64,000 nt of DNA from SCGC-AAA076-P13 sp964276235 (GTDB lineage Bacteria > Pseudomonadota > Gammaproteobacteria > Magnimaribacterales > D2472), in NCBI GenBank assembly GCA_964276235.1, contig CAXYEK010000001.1:248001-312000 (forward strand), given 5' to 3'. A program made the position numbers and the translations under genes. The notes below the pieces were generated by a model. It saw only the letters and a list, made by a program, of their open reading frames with translations. It was not told the origin of the DNA and made no database searches. Shown one piece after another: positions 35,628-44,999 of the stretch. The stretch's first letter is position 1, and each line of letters opens with the position of its first letter.

Positions 35628-36435
35628 AAAGTTTAAATTAGGAGTTGTAGGCAATCCTATAGAACATTCTTTATCTCCTTTTATTCATTCACGCTTTGCA
35701 CGTCATGAGAATATTAATCTGGAATATCAAGCATATAAAGTAGAGAAAGATAATTTTAATAATTTTGTATCTGATTTTTTTACCAACCCAAATGCAAAAG
35801 GATTAAATATAACCTTACCCTTTAAATCAATGGCTTCAAAAATTAATGGAAAAATTTCAGAGGAAGCTAAATATATAAATGCAGTTAATACTATTACCAA
35901 ATTTCAAAATAGTTTGTCTCTAGAAACAACAGATGGCTCTGGGTTTATGCGTGACCTTGAAATAAATAATATTAAAGTTGCTGGAAAGAATATTCTTATT
36001 ATTGGAGCAGGAGCAGCGGTAGAGAGCATCTTATATAAACTAGTTTTAGATAATCCTAATTCAATTACTATTTTAAATAGAAGCCAAGACAAAGCAGACA
36101 AGCTGCAAAATAGATATGTAGAACAAAAAAAGATTAGCTCAGCCTTGCCTGCTAATAAAAGTTTTGATCTCGTAATTAATGGAAGCTCTGCTGGCTTAAC
36201 AGGCGATTTTAAAGCACCTGGAGATATTCAAATATCTAACAAGACCTCTTTTTATGATCTCAATTATTCTCTAGATACAACCCCTTTTTGCGATTGGGCT
36301 CTGAATAACTCCTCTCTTGTATATGATGGGATTGGGATGCTTGTAAATCAAGCGTCTATATCTTTTCAATTATGGTTTGATGTTGTTCCTGAAACTAAAA
36401 AGGTCTTAGAAGAAATCAAAAGTTTAAAAGAATGA
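35620..36435 (+). CDS. aroE: Shikimate 5-dehydrogenase
   Basis: A 271-residue NADP enzyme reducing 3-dehydroshikimate to shikimate in aromatic amino acid synthesis. The substrate-binding N-terminus has GVVGNPIEHSLSPFIHSRFA and LNITLPFKSMA (catalytic lysine). The cofactor domain has NILIIGAGAAVESILYKL. The C-terminus has YDGIGMLVNQASISFQLWF. Length equals E. coli (272). Confidence 0.95.
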   Translation: MSKKFKLGVVGNPIEHSLSPFIHSRFARHENINLEYQAYKVEKDNFNNFVSDFFTNPNAKGLNITLPFKSMASKINGKISEEAKYINAVNTITKFQNSLSLETTDGSGFMRDLEINNIKVAGKNILIIGAGAAVESILYKLVLDNPNSITILNRSQDKADKLQNRYVEQKKISSALPANKSFDLVINGSSAGLTGDFKAPGDIQISNKTSFYDLNYSLDTTPFCDWALNNSSLVYDGIGMLVNQASISFQLWFDVVPETKKVLEEIKSLKE

Positions 36436-36632
36436 AAAAATTAGTTCAATTTATTGCTGGTGCCGTTTGCCCATCCTGCAAGGCACAAGACACCATCGCA
36501 ATCAATGCAGAAGATGATCAGATTTATTGTGTTAAATGCGATTTTAAAGAAAATAGGCCAAAGTCTGTAAACAAAAAGAATGACATGATAAAAGTTGTAA
36601 ATATCGAAGAGTATAAAAAACGCAAAAGCTAG
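36432..36632 (+). CDS. YheV-like small zinc-ribbon protein
   Basis: A 66-residue protein beginning MKKLVQFIAGAVCPSCKAQD, with a second cysteine pair CVKC at about residues 33-36. The RFIAGAVCP..C and C..C pattern is that of the YheV/DUF2387 family of small gammaproteobacterial metal-binding proteins of unknown role. The four cysteines should bind zinc. It overlaps the aroE stop by four bases and is the last gene of the purE-tsaC-hemF-aroE run. The tail is lysine-rich. Confidence 0.8.
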   Translation: MKKLVQFIAGAVCPSCKAQDTIAINAEDDQIYCVKCDFKENRPKSVNKKNDMIKVVNIEEYKKRKS

Positions 36633-36775
36633 CAAAATAAGTTACAAAAAGATATTATAGGCTCGAAATTTATTAGGAAAATTTTTAGAAAGTTTATATG
36701 ATTAGTTTATATAAATAGCTTATAATAACTTATCAGTAGTTTTTATTTTATACCACACTTTCATAGGATAAATAT

Positions 36776-37921
36776 ATGTCGCCTAAATTTTTAAAGAATT
36801 TTCAGCAAAATATCATTTTTGCACTTGTTCTTTTTTCTAGCTCTGTAAAAGCAGATTGGTTTGCTTTAAATATGACGCGTGGAATTACTGACATAAGCAA
36901 CGAAGTTTTTGAATTACACATGCTTATTTTTTGGATATGTGTTGCTATTGGCGTGGTAGTGTTTAGCGTCATGTTTTACTCAATGTATGCACACACAAAG
37001 AAAAAGAATCCTGTTCCAGCCACCTTTCATGAAAGTACTAAAGTTGAAATAGCATGGACAATAATTCCCTTCTTAATTCTGATTGCAATGGCAATCCCTG
37101 CTTCTAAGACTCTTGTTAAAATTTATGATGATGAAGCTGGTGATATTAACATTCAAGTTACTGGGTATCAGTGGAAGTGGCAGTATAGGTACTTAGAAGA
37201 TGATATAAGTTTTTTTTCAAATCCATCAACAGATCCTGATGAGATTTATAACCTTGTTCCTAAGGGAGAAAACTATCTTCAAGAAGTAGATGAAATGGTT
37301 TTAATACCAGCAGGAAAAAAAGTTAGATTTTTAATCACAGCTAATGATGTTATTCACTCATGGTGGATGCCTGCTTTTGCTATTAAACAAGATGCTATTC
37401 CAGGGTTTGTTAATACTGCATGGACTAAAGTAGATAAGCCCGGAATATACCGAGGAAAGTGTACTGAGTTGTGTGGAAAAAATCATGGCTTTATGCCTGT
37501 AGTGGTCAAAGTCGTTGAACAAGACGAATATGATCAATGGGTGTCTGAGAAAAAAGATATGGCAATGAAAATGGCAGAACTTACTACAAAAGATTGGACC
37601 ACCGAAGAGCTAGTTTCTCGAGGCGAAGATATATATGCACTTAATTGTGTTGCCTGCCATCAAGTAAACGGTGAAGGAATCCAAGGAATATTTCCAGCAC
37701 TTGCAGGAAGCGATATATCCCTAAATAACAAAGAAAGACATATAGAAATTTTAATGGAAGGTGTTCAAGGAGCAGCAATGAACTCATTTAGTTACTTATC
37801 TGAAGTTGAGCTAGCATCTGTTATTACATATACAAGACAAGCATGGGGAAATGCTGAAAGCGGCGATGGAGAAATAGTGATCCCTAAAGATATAGTTGAA
37901 TATAAAAAACCAAAAATTTAA
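36776..37921 (+). CDS. coxB: Cytochrome c oxidase subunit II with fused cytochrome c domain
   Basis: A 381-residue subunit of a caa3-type terminal oxidase. A signal peptide (to about residue 26) is followed by two transmembrane helices (about 45-68 and 88-108). The CuA site shows HSWWMPAF followed by CTELCGKNHGFMP. A C-terminal class I cytochrome c domain contains the haem motif CVACHQ near residue 289 and a distal methionine in the MNSF region. The fused haem receives electrons from soluble c-type cytochromes, probably the cytochrome c4 encoded at 53672. First gene of the oxidase operon. Confidence 0.97.
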   Translation: MSPKFLKNFQQNIIFALVLFSSSVKADWFALNMTRGITDISNEVFELHMLIFWICVAIGVVVFSVMFYSMYAHTKKKNPVPATFHESTKVEIAWTIIPFLILIAMAIPASKTLVKIYDDEAGDINIQVTGYQWKWQYRYLEDDISFFSNPSTDPDEIYNLVPKGENYLQEVDEMVLIPAGKKVRFLITANDVIHSWWMPAFAIKQDAIPGFVNTAWTKVDKPGIYRGKCTELCGKNHGFMPVVVKVVEQDEYDQWVSEKKDMAMKMAELTTKDWTTEELVSRGEDIYALNCVACHQVNGEGIQGIFPALAGSDISLNNKERHIEILMEGVQGAAMNSFSYLSEVELASVITYTRQAWGNAESGDGEIVIPKDIVEYKKPKI

Positions 37922-37943
37922 AAATAATTAAAGAGAGATAATT

Positions 37944-39527
37944 ATGAGCGCAGTAATAGAAAATCATCACGACGATCACCATCACGGTCCTGCTAAAGGA
38001 TTAACTAGATGGCTTTATACCACTAACCATAAAGATATTGGAACATTATATTTGTGGTTCAGTTTTGCTATGTTTCTTATTGGCGGAGCAATGGCTATGG
38101 TTATCAGGGCTGAGTTATTTCAACCTGGGATGCAGATAGTTGAGCCTGAGTTTTATAATCAAATGATCACACTCCATGGCCTTATTATGATCTTCGGTGG
38201 AGTTATGCCTGCATTCGTTGGACTAGCTAACTGGCTTGTACCAATGATGATTGGTGCTCCTGACATGGCACTTCCTAGAATGAATAATCTAAGTTTCTGG
38301 ATTCTTCCATTCGCATTTTTCATTTTATTATCTTCATTATTTATGGAAGGCGGCGCACCAAATTTTGGATGGACTTTTTATGCACCACTTTCAACAACAT
38401 ATGCACCTCCAAGTGTTACTTTTTTCATATTCTCCGTTCATATAATGGGGGCGTCTTCTATCATGGGAGCGATTAACGTTGTAGTAACTATCATGAACAT
38501 GAGAGCTCCAGGTGTTGGACTTATGAAGATGCCGTTATTTGTATGGTCTTGGTTAATCACAGCCTATCTTTTGATTGCGGTCATGCCTGTATTAGCCGGA
38601 GCTGTAACTATGATGTTAATGGATATCCATTTTGGTACAAGTTTCTTTAATGCAGCTGGCGGTGGCGATCCAGTTTTATTCCAGCATATTTTTTGGTTCT
38701 TTGGACACCCAGAAGTTTATATTATGATTCTTCCAGCATTTGGTATCGTCTCTCATATTATAGAAACTTTCTCCAGAAAACAGCTTTTTGGTTACTCATC
38801 AATGGTTTGGGCCATGCTATCGATCGCTATTCTTTCGTTTGTGGTTTGGGCTCATCATATGTTTACTGTGGGTCTTCCTCTGGCAGCAGAATTATTCTTC
38901 ATGTGGGCAACTATGCTTATAGCTGTTCCAACAGGAGTTAAAGTTTTCAATTGGATTGCAACAATGTTTAGAGGCTCAATAACTTTTGAAACTCCAATGC
39001 TTTTTGCTATAGCCTTTGTTGTTTTATTCACAATGGGTGGTTTCTCTGGATTAATGCTTGCGATTACACCTGCTGATTTTCAATATCATGATACTTATTT
39101 TGTTGTTGCTCATTTTCATTATGTTTTAGTTCCAGGAGCTATATTCTCAATCATGGCTGCTGTCTATTATTGGATACCAAAATGGTGTGGAAATATGTAT
39201 GACGAAAGACTAGGTAAGCTTCATTTCTGGCTTTCATTTATTGGAGTTAATGTAACTTTCTTCCCTCAACACTTTATTGGTCTTGCCGGTATGCCTAGAA
39301 GAGTTCCAGATTATGCATTGCAATTTGCTGATTGGAATATGGTATCTAGTGTTGGAGCATTTTTATTTGGAGTCTCACAATTATTATTCCTATTTATCGT
39401 TGTTAAAACAGTAATGGGTGGAAAGAAAGCAACAGACCAAGTCTGGGAAGGTGCGAGAGGACTTGAGTGGACAGTTGCTTCGCCAGCTCCGTATCATACG
39501 TTTACAACACCTCCAAAAATAGACTAA
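37944..39527 (+). CDS. coxA: Cytochrome c oxidase subunit I
   Basis: A 527-residue catalytic subunit with twelve transmembrane helices, haem a and the haem a3-CuB centre. It shows the haem ligand in MITLHGLIMIF, the CuB ligands in FWFFGHPEVYI (His with cross-linked Tyr) and WAHHMFTVG, and HDTYFVVAHFHYV with the high- and low-spin haem histidines. The histidine-rich N-terminus (ENHHDDHHHG) is seen in many proteobacterial copies. Its stop overlaps the ctaG start (TAATG). Confidence 0.98.
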   Translation: MSAVIENHHDDHHHGPAKGLTRWLYTTNHKDIGTLYLWFSFAMFLIGGAMAMVIRAELFQPGMQIVEPEFYNQMITLHGLIMIFGGVMPAFVGLANWLVPMMIGAPDMALPRMNNLSFWILPFAFFILLSSLFMEGGAPNFGWTFYAPLSTTYAPPSVTFFIFSVHIMGASSIMGAINVVVTIMNMRAPGVGLMKMPLFVWSWLITAYLLIAVMPVLAGAVTMMLMDIHFGTSFFNAAGGGDPVLFQHIFWFFGHPEVYIMILPAFGIVSHIIETFSRKQLFGYSSMVWAMLSIAILSFVVWAHHMFTVGLPLAAELFFMWATMLIAVPTGVKVFNWIATMFRGSITFETPMLFAIAFVVLFTMGGFSGLMLAITPADFQYHDTYFVVAHFHYVLVPGAIFSIMAAVYYWIPKWCGNMYDERLGKLHFWLSFIGVNVTFFPQHFIGLAGMPRRVPDYALQFADWNMVSSVGAFLFGVSQLLFLFIVVKTVMGGKKATDQVWEGARGLEWTVASPAPYHTFTTPPKID

Positions 39528-40087
39528 TGAATCCAGATGCTAAAAAAACATTAAGACGTTTGCTAATAGCAGTTCCCTGTATGTTTGCTTTTGGCTTCGC
39601 TCTGGTACCTTTATATGATGTTTTTTGTGAGGTAACTGGTATTAATGGAAAAGTGTTTCAATCTGAATACTCGGAAGATTTGGTTAAAGAAGAAGGAAGG
39701 CCCCTTGGACTTCAATTTATATCTACAAATAACGAGAATATGCCCTGGATTTTTAAACCTTCTAAAGAAGTCATGACAATATCAACAGGCAAGTATTACA
39801 CAGCAACTTTTTACGTTAAGAATACAACTAATAAAATAATGAAGGCTCAGGCTGTGCCAAGCGTCGCTCCCTCAAATGCAGCAGCCCATTTAAAAAAATT
39901 GGAATGTTTTTGTTTTGAACAACAAGAGTTAAAGCCAGGAGAGGAAGCTCTCCTTCCAGTTAAACTGCTTGTATCAGATCAGCTACCAAATAATATAAAG
40001 AATGTTATTTTGTCGTATACAATTTTTGACATAACTGATTACAACGAAGATGCTATCGCGCATAACGATATGAATATGGAGCACTAG
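39527..40087 (+). CDS. ctaG: Cytochrome c oxidase assembly factor CtaG/Cox11
   Basis: An inner-membrane copper chaperone that delivers copper to the CuB site of subunit I. The start at ATG 39527 (MNPDAKKTLRRLL) overlaps the coxA stop and is preferred to the longer frame from 39467. A single N-terminal helix (LLIAVPCMFAFGFALVPLYDVFC) is followed by a periplasmic domain with the copper motif CFCFEQQELKPGEE. The family's PLYDxFC signature is exact. Length about 186 residues. Confidence 0.95.
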   Translation: MNPDAKKTLRRLLIAVPCMFAFGFALVPLYDVFCEVTGINGKVFQSEYSEDLVKEEGRPLGLQFISTNNENMPWIFKPSKEVMTISTGKYYTATFYVKNTTNKIMKAQAVPSVAPSNAAAHLKKLECFCFEQQELKPGEEALLPVKLLVSDQLPNNIKNVILSYTIFDITDYNEDAIAHNDMNMEH

Positions 40088-40093
40088 GAAAAA

Positions 40094-41008
40094 ATGAGTA
40101 CACAAAACTATTACGTACCAGATCAAAGTAGATTTCCTATATTTATGGCGTTTTCATTATTCTTAATGGTTATGGGTGCTTCTAGTACTATTAATAATTT
40201 AGGCGACCCTGCCAGTAATTCAGTTTATATTTTATATGCTGGCTTTATATCTTTATTTACAACTTTATTTTTTTGGTTTAGACAGGTCATAAAAGAACAC
40301 ATGGCAGGTCTAGACAGCAATCAGCTAAAAACATCTTATGTATATGGTATGGCTTGGTTTATATTCTCAGAAGTAATGTTTTTTGCAGCATTTTTTGGAG
40401 CTTTATTCTACGTTCGAAATTTTGCAGTACCTTGGCTTGGTGGGGTTGGAGAGAAAGGTGTAGGTGTTGCCGCTATAGATCTTTGGGATGGATTTGAATC
40501 AACTTGGCCATTAATAACAACCCCAGACAAAGGTGCAGCATATGAACTTGCAGACAAGAGTATGGCATGGCCTGGTTGGGGACATGCACTAGAGTGGCTT
40601 CCTTTATGGAATACTATTGTTCTCCTAAGCTCAAGCGTTACCGTTCATTTTGCTCATGTTGGTTTAAAAGACGGAAATAGAAAAAAGTTTAATCGTTTCT
40701 TAGGAATAACAGTTACTCTTGCTTTAATATTTGTAGGCCTTCAAGCTGCAGAATACTATGAAGCCTATGCTCATTACGGATTAACTTTGAACTCAGGAAT
40801 TTATGGGTCTACCTTCTTTATGCTTACAGGATTTCACGGTTTTCATGTAATGATGGGTGGAATTATGTTGGCAGTAATGTTGGCTAGGTCTGTTTTTGCT
40901 GGACATTTCGAAGACCATGACCATTTCGGGTTTGAAGCCGCATCATGGTATTGGCATTTTGTTGATGTGGTCTGGGTAATGTTGTTCTTGTTTGTCTATA
41001 TTTTATAG
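40094..41008 (+). CDS. coxC: Cytochrome c oxidase subunit III
   Basis: A 304-residue polytopic membrane subunit with seven predicted helices. Conserved features include MAWFIFSEVMFFAAFFGALFY, LTGFHGFHVMMGGIML and the C-terminal SWYWHFVDVVWVMLFLFVYIL. The lipid-binding HFEDHDHFGFEAA stretch is also typical. Length is slightly above the 260-300 range because of an inserted loop near residue 120-160. It ends two bases from the convergent DUF2909 gene. Confidence 0.96.
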   Translation: MSTQNYYVPDQSRFPIFMAFSLFLMVMGASSTINNLGDPASNSVYILYAGFISLFTTLFFWFRQVIKEHMAGLDSNQLKTSYVYGMAWFIFSEVMFFAAFFGALFYVRNFAVPWLGGVGEKGVGVAAIDLWDGFESTWPLITTPDKGAAYELADKSMAWPGWGHALEWLPLWNTIVLLSSSVTVHFAHVGLKDGNRKKFNRFLGITVTLALIFVGLQAAEYYEAYAHYGLTLNSGIYGSTFFMLTGFHGFHVMMGGIMLAVMLARSVFAGHFEDHDHFGFEAASWYWHFVDVVWVMLFLFVYIL

Positions 41009-41009
41009 A

Positions 41010-41228
41010 TTAAGCACCGTCCCATGGGACGCTATTGCCAAGTTCACCAGTAATTAATCCAATAGTAACAAGTATGACCAAAATAACAGCTAGAGCAACT
41101 CTGAAACCCAAACTATATACGGTTCTTTTGCTATCAGCTTTTCCTTGGTCTGCTATTAGAAAGTAAAGACCACTACCAAGTGATATCATGATTAAAAATA
41201 CGTCAATGTATATAAGAGTCGTTATCAT
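41010..41228 (-). CDS. Twin-transmembrane protein (DUF2909-like)
   Basis: A 72-residue protein with two transmembrane helices (about residues 3-25 and 42-62) joined by a short basic loop (QGKADSKRTVYSLGFRVAL). Its position on the opposite strand between coxC and the SURF1 gene, its length and the helix-RT-x-L-x-x-R-x-x-L loop match the DUF2909 twin-transmembrane family found in gammaproteobacterial oxidase loci. Function is unknown; a role in oxidase assembly is suspected from context. Contains a perfect palindrome GTCCCATGGGAC at its 3' end. Confidence 0.8.
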   Translation of the reverse strand: MITTLIYIDVFLIMISLGSGLYFLIADQGKADSKRTVYSLGFRVALAVILVILVTIGLITGELGNSVPWDGA

Positions 41229-41262
41229 GGCAGTATTTTAAATCAAATGCAGTTTTATAGAT

Positions 41263-41965
41263 ATGAAAAAAATTAACTTTAATCCAGGAAAAAGCCTAAC
41301 AATATTCTTTGTTTTTTTTGCCTAGTGTATTTTTTGTACTGGGTGTTTGGCAAATCGAAAGAGGGCAAGCTAAAACAAAAATTATTGCAGCATTTGAGAG
41401 CAATTTAAAAGAAGATCCTGTATATCTTTCCTCTTTATCTGTTAAGTGGGATAGAGTTTTTGTTGAAGGTAATTGGGATACTGATAGCCAAGTTCTAGTA
41501 GATAACTCAATAAATAGAGGTATTCCTGGTTACAAAGTTTTGACCCCTTTAAAAATATTAAATTCAAATGAAACAATTCTTGTAGATAGAGGATGGATAT
41601 CACAAAACTCCTCAAGAAAAGATCTTCCAGATGTAAATATAAGAAATGATTTAGTTTTAGTAAGTGGTATTTTGGAAGATCCAGAGCTAGGGTTCGTACT
41701 TTCTGAGAATTTAGTTACCTCAAGTTGGCCAAAAGTATCTCAAACAAAAAACCTCAAAATCATTTCTAAAGAATATAATAGGGAGTTAGTACCATTCATT
41801 TTAGTAGCAGACCCTGTTCTAAAAAATAGTTTGGAGTATATAAAAATTATTCCAACTACCATGATGCCAGCCAAGCACTATGGTTATTCAATGACATGGT
41901 TCTCAATGTTTGTAGCAATATGTTCAATGTATATATGGTTAGGATTTAAAAAAAATGAAGAATAA
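41263..41965 (+). CDS. SURF1 family cytochrome oxidase assembly protein (one frameshift)
   Basis: A two-helix inner-membrane protein that assists haem a insertion into subunit I. The start is ATG 41263 (MKKINFNPGKSLTIFFVF). A stop appears after about 20 codons because a run of eight T (41310-41320) carries one extra base. Correcting it joins FLPSVFFVLGVWQIERGQAK, the family's first helix and GxWQxxR motif. The C-terminus has TMMPAKHYGYSMTWFSMFVA, the usual HxGYAxxWF second helix. Joined length about 233 residues. Confidence 0.92.
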
Positions 41966-42527
41966 AATATTTTTAGCATCGATATTACTAACACCAATAT
42001 TAGTAGTAGTCGCCTCGTCGTTATATTTCTCTTATGGCATCTCCTCAGATGATACATGGCGAGACAATACCAAAAATCATGGAGTATTTTTTAAAAGCTA
42101 TTTCGAATTCAATCAATTCAATAAAAATGAAAAAGAAACTCTAATAGAGTTTGAAGATGGAAAATGGGTAATGGCTGTTTATATTACAAAACCAACTAAA
42201 GCTGTTGAATCCTTAAAGTGGATGCGACGACTAAATGTTGCCCTAAATAGAGACATTAATAGAGTTAAGAGAGTAGCCTTTTATTCAAATGCTTTAATAG
42301 AAGAAGATGTAAATGCCTTGTTAAAAGAATACCCTAGAACAGATCTTATAAATGACAAAAATGGAATATTAATAAATGTTCTTCAAAGGAACTCATTTAT
42401 AGACATGAATGAAGAAAATCCAATATTCATCATTGATCCATATGGAAGGGCCGTAATGTATTTTGAGCCCTCAACAGACAAAGTAGAGTATAAAAAAATA
42501 TTGAAAGACCTTAAGGTGTTGATTTAA
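41955..42527 (+). CDS. Membrane-anchored protein of the oxidase locus, unknown function
   Basis: A 190-residue protein with one N-terminal transmembrane helix (FLASILLTPILVVVASSLYFSYG) and a periplasmic remainder. The rest resembles the thioredoxin-fold-like hypothetical protein found between SURF1 and ctaA in Pseudomonas (its counterpart there is also unnamed), but I see no CxxC. The C-terminal PIFIIDPYGRAVMYFEPSTD recalls SCO/thioredoxin-like strands. It overlaps the SURF1 gene by 11 bases and abuts ctaA. A role in copper or haem delivery is plausible by context only. Confidence 0.7.
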   Translation: MKNKIFLASILLTPILVVVASSLYFSYGISSDDTWRDNTKNHGVFFKSYFEFNQFNKNEKETLIEFEDGKWVMAVYITKPTKAVESLKWMRRLNVALNRDINRVKRVAFYSNALIEEDVNALLKEYPRTDLINDKNGILINVLQRNSFIDMNEENPIFIIDPYGRAVMYFEPSTDKVEYKKILKDLKVLI

Positions 42528-43501
42528 TGAATAGTATTAAAAATTTATCTTTTTTTGGTATATGTTTGGCTTTTGTAGTAATTGCCTTGGGAGCATGGAC
42601 TAGATTAGTTGATGCTGGTTTAGGCTGCCCTGATTGGCCTGGCTGCTATGGTTTTGTTGTTTTCCCTATCAATGAGTCCGATATTGCTATGGCTGAAAGC
42701 TTGTATCCTGAATTCCCATATGACATAAATAAGGCCATACCAGAAGTTGTTCATAGATACTTTGCTGCTGCCCTAGGTTTCTTTGCTATTTTGCTTGTAT
42801 ACCTTTCTTTTAAACAAAAAGAAAATAAAAGAATTAGATTGTGGGCAATTGGATTACTAATATTTATTTGTTGCCAAGGACTATTCGGGTACTTAACTGT
42901 TAGCTTAAAACTATTACCTATAATAGTAACAGGTCATCTTTTTGGGGGTTTCACTACCCTTACTCTATTTTTTTACATTTACTTAATGTCTGGGAATTTT
43001 CAAATCTTAGATAAAATGAAAATTCCTAATTTAAAATTTATTGCCGGACTGGCACTTTTTATTTTAATAATTCAGATATTTTTAGGAGTTTGGACAAGTA
43101 CCAACTATGCATCACTAGCTTGTGCTGACTTTCCAACCTGTCAGGGCACCTATCTCCCAGAAATGGATTTTAAAAATGGCTTTAATTTAAATCAAGAAGT
43201 TGGACCTAACTATTTATATGGGTTGCTAGATAATCCATCGAGAGTTGCAGTGCATTACTCGCATAGAGTTTCAGCCTTACTGCTAACATTCATTTTTTTA
43301 ATTTTGATGTCTAAACTATGGTTCTCAAATGCAGCACCTCTTGCTTCAACTCTTGGAGTTCTTCTTCTTACACAAATAAGCCTAGGAATAATAAATGTTG
43401 TTTATGTTCTTCCTTTATATGTAGCAATCGCTCATAACCTTGTTGCGGCTACATTGTTACTAACCGTATTTACAGTAAATTATTTAGCTTGGAAAAAATG
43501 A
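42527..43501 (+). CDS. ctaA: Haem A synthase
   Basis: A 324-residue CtaA/Cox15 protein that oxidises haem O to haem A. Eight transmembrane helices can be read. Paired conserved histidines occur in VVHRYFAA, TGHLFGGFTTL, VHYSHRVSALLL and AHNLVAATLLL. The first extracytoplasmic loop has GLGCPDWPGCYG with a cysteine pair, and the second ACADFPTCQG, as in the CtaA family. Its start overlaps the previous stop by one base. Confidence 0.95.
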   Translation: MNSIKNLSFFGICLAFVVIALGAWTRLVDAGLGCPDWPGCYGFVVFPINESDIAMAESLYPEFPYDINKAIPEVVHRYFAAALGFFAILLVYLSFKQKENKRIRLWAIGLLIFICCQGLFGYLTVSLKLLPIIVTGHLFGGFTTLTLFFYIYLMSGNFQILDKMKIPNLKFIAGLALFILIIQIFLGVWTSTNYASLACADFPTCQGTYLPEMDFKNGFNLNQEVGPNYLYGLLDNPSRVAVHYSHRVSALLLTFIFLILMSKLWFSNAAPLASTLGVLLLTQISLGIINVVYVLPLYVAIAHNLVAATLLLTVFTVNYLAWKK

Positions 43502-44358
43502 GTCTTCTAAAAAGCTATTACATTCTTTGCAAGCCTAATGTTGTCTATATGATGCTGATATGTGCTTTAGTTGGAATGCTTCTAGCTGAAGAATCTGTAT
43601 CATCTGTTAGCACTATTGTTATTGCACTTATTGGAATCGCTTTATGCTCTGGTTCGGCTGCAGCAATCAATCAAGTATTTGATAGAAAGGCTGATGCCTC
43701 GATGACCAGAACTGATCAAAGACCTTTGCCTCAAGGCGAACTCACTGCTTTTCATGCATCATGTTTTGCATTTGTTATAGGAGCAATAGGTGCCTTAATA
43801 CTTTATTTATTTATAAATACACTAACGATGATGTTAACTATTGCATCTTTGATAGGCTATGCATTCGTCTACACGGTTTATTTAAAAAGAGCTACGCCTC
43901 AGAATATTGTAATTGGAGGCTTAGCTGGTGCCGCTCCGCCACTCTTAGGCTGGGCTGCTATCAGCAATACTATTGACCCGTTTGCACTTTTACTAGTTTT
44001 AATAATTTTTGCATGGACACCGCCTCATTTTTGGGCACTAGCAATATATCGAAAAGACGAATACGCAAAAGAATCAATTCCAATGTTACCAGTAACCCAT
44101 GGTGTCGCCTTCACTAAGCTTCAAATAGTTTTATACACGATCATTTTATTTATTGTTAGCATTCTTCCATATATTGTCTTGATGTCTGGCGTAATATATT
44201 TAATTTCAGCTATCACTCTTAGCTCGATTTTTATGTACTATTCAATCAAGCTTTATTTCAGCTCTGATGATGAAGTCGCAATGCAAACATTTAACTTTTC
44301 AATATATTATATTTTCTTAATATTCGTTGCCTTATTGTGTGACCATTATTTGATCTAA
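43498..44358 (+). CDS. ctaB: Protohaem IX farnesyltransferase (haem O synthase)
   Basis: A UbiA-family prenyltransferase that attaches a farnesyl tail to haem b, giving haem O for CtaA. The first aspartate-rich motif is NQVFDRKADASMTRTDQRPLP, with catalytic aspartates in DRKAD. Further motifs are TPQNIVIGGLAGAAPPLLGW and WTPPHFWALAIYRKDEYAKE. About nine helices. I place the start at ATG 43498, overlapping the ctaA stop as ATGA; a TTG nine bases earlier is possible. Confidence 0.95.
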   Translation: MSLLKSYYILCKPNVVYMMLICALVGMLLAEESVSSVSTIVIALIGIALCSGSAAAINQVFDRKADASMTRTDQRPLPQGELTAFHASCFAFVIGAIGALILYLFINTLTMMLTIASLIGYAFVYTVYLKRATPQNIVIGGLAGAAPPLLGWAAISNTIDPFALLLVLIIFAWTPPHFWALAIYRKDEYAKESIPMLPVTHGVAFTKLQIVLYTIILFIVSILPYIVLMSGVIYLISAITLSSIFMYYSIKLYFSSDDEVAMQTFNFSIYYIFLIFVALLCDHYLI

Positions 44359-44999
44359 TGAAGCCTATAAATAAAAATTTATTATTAATTCTAATTTTTA
44401 TAGTTACTGTTCTAAGTCTTTTCATTAATATGCTTACAACACCACGAACACTTAGCAATAATGAACTTCTTGTAAATGGACTTTTTCTTTTTGAGAAGCC
44501 TAAACAAATCTCAAACTTTGAGTTTTTTTCAGCTAACAATAAATCTTTTACTAAAGATAGTCTTAAGGGAAAATGGACATTAATGTACTTTGGCTTTTCA
44601 AGATGTCCTGATGAATGCCCAACAACAATGTATGAGCTTTCTAAATTAGTAAAAGTTTTAAGAGATAAAGGATACCGATTAGATAACAAGCAATGGGTTC
44701 TTGTAACCATTGACCCTGAAAGAGATAGCCCTGAAATTATTGATAACTATGCAAAAGGTTTTGACAAAGACTTTATGGGTGTAAGTAATGTTAGACCAAT
44801 GTTATTAAATCTTGCCACACAACTATCAGTTAATAACGTTATGCCAAACATGGGAGATGCCATGGACCATTCACATTTAGACAATCATGTGAATAGCATT
44901 ATTCTTTTAAATCCTGAAGCAGAGTTTGTCGGTCTTTTCAGACCTCCTTTTAATACGTCTAGGCTTTCATTAACATATCAGTCAGTAACCCAGGACTAA
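44358..44999 (+). CDS. SCO1/SenC family copper chaperone
   Basis: A 213-residue membrane-anchored thioredoxin-fold protein that helps load the CuA site of subunit II. One N-terminal helix (LLLILIFIVTVLSLFINML) is followed by the copper motif SRCPDECPTTM (CxxxC) and a distal histidine in SHLDNHVNSIILL. The preceding WTLMYFGFSRCP pattern is typical of SCO proteins. It is the last gene of the oxidase operon and overlaps the end of the convergent quinone oxidoreductase by four bases. Confidence 0.93.
   Translation: MKPINKNLLLILIFIVTVLSLFINMLTTPRTLSNNELLVNGLFLFEKPKQISNFEFFSANNKSFTKDSLKGKWTLMYFGFSRCPDECPTTMYELSKLVKVLRDKGYRLDNKQWVLVTIDPERDSPEIIDNYAKGFDKDFMGVSNVRPMLLNLATQLSVNNVMPNMGDAMDHSHLDNHVNSIILLNPEAEFVGLFRPPFNTSRLSLTYQSVTQD

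Noticed and set aside
41028..41039. Palindrome GTCCCATGGGAC at the 3' end of the DUF2909-like gene
   Set aside because: It lies in coding sequence, and a 12-base palindrome alone is weak evidence for a regulatory site.
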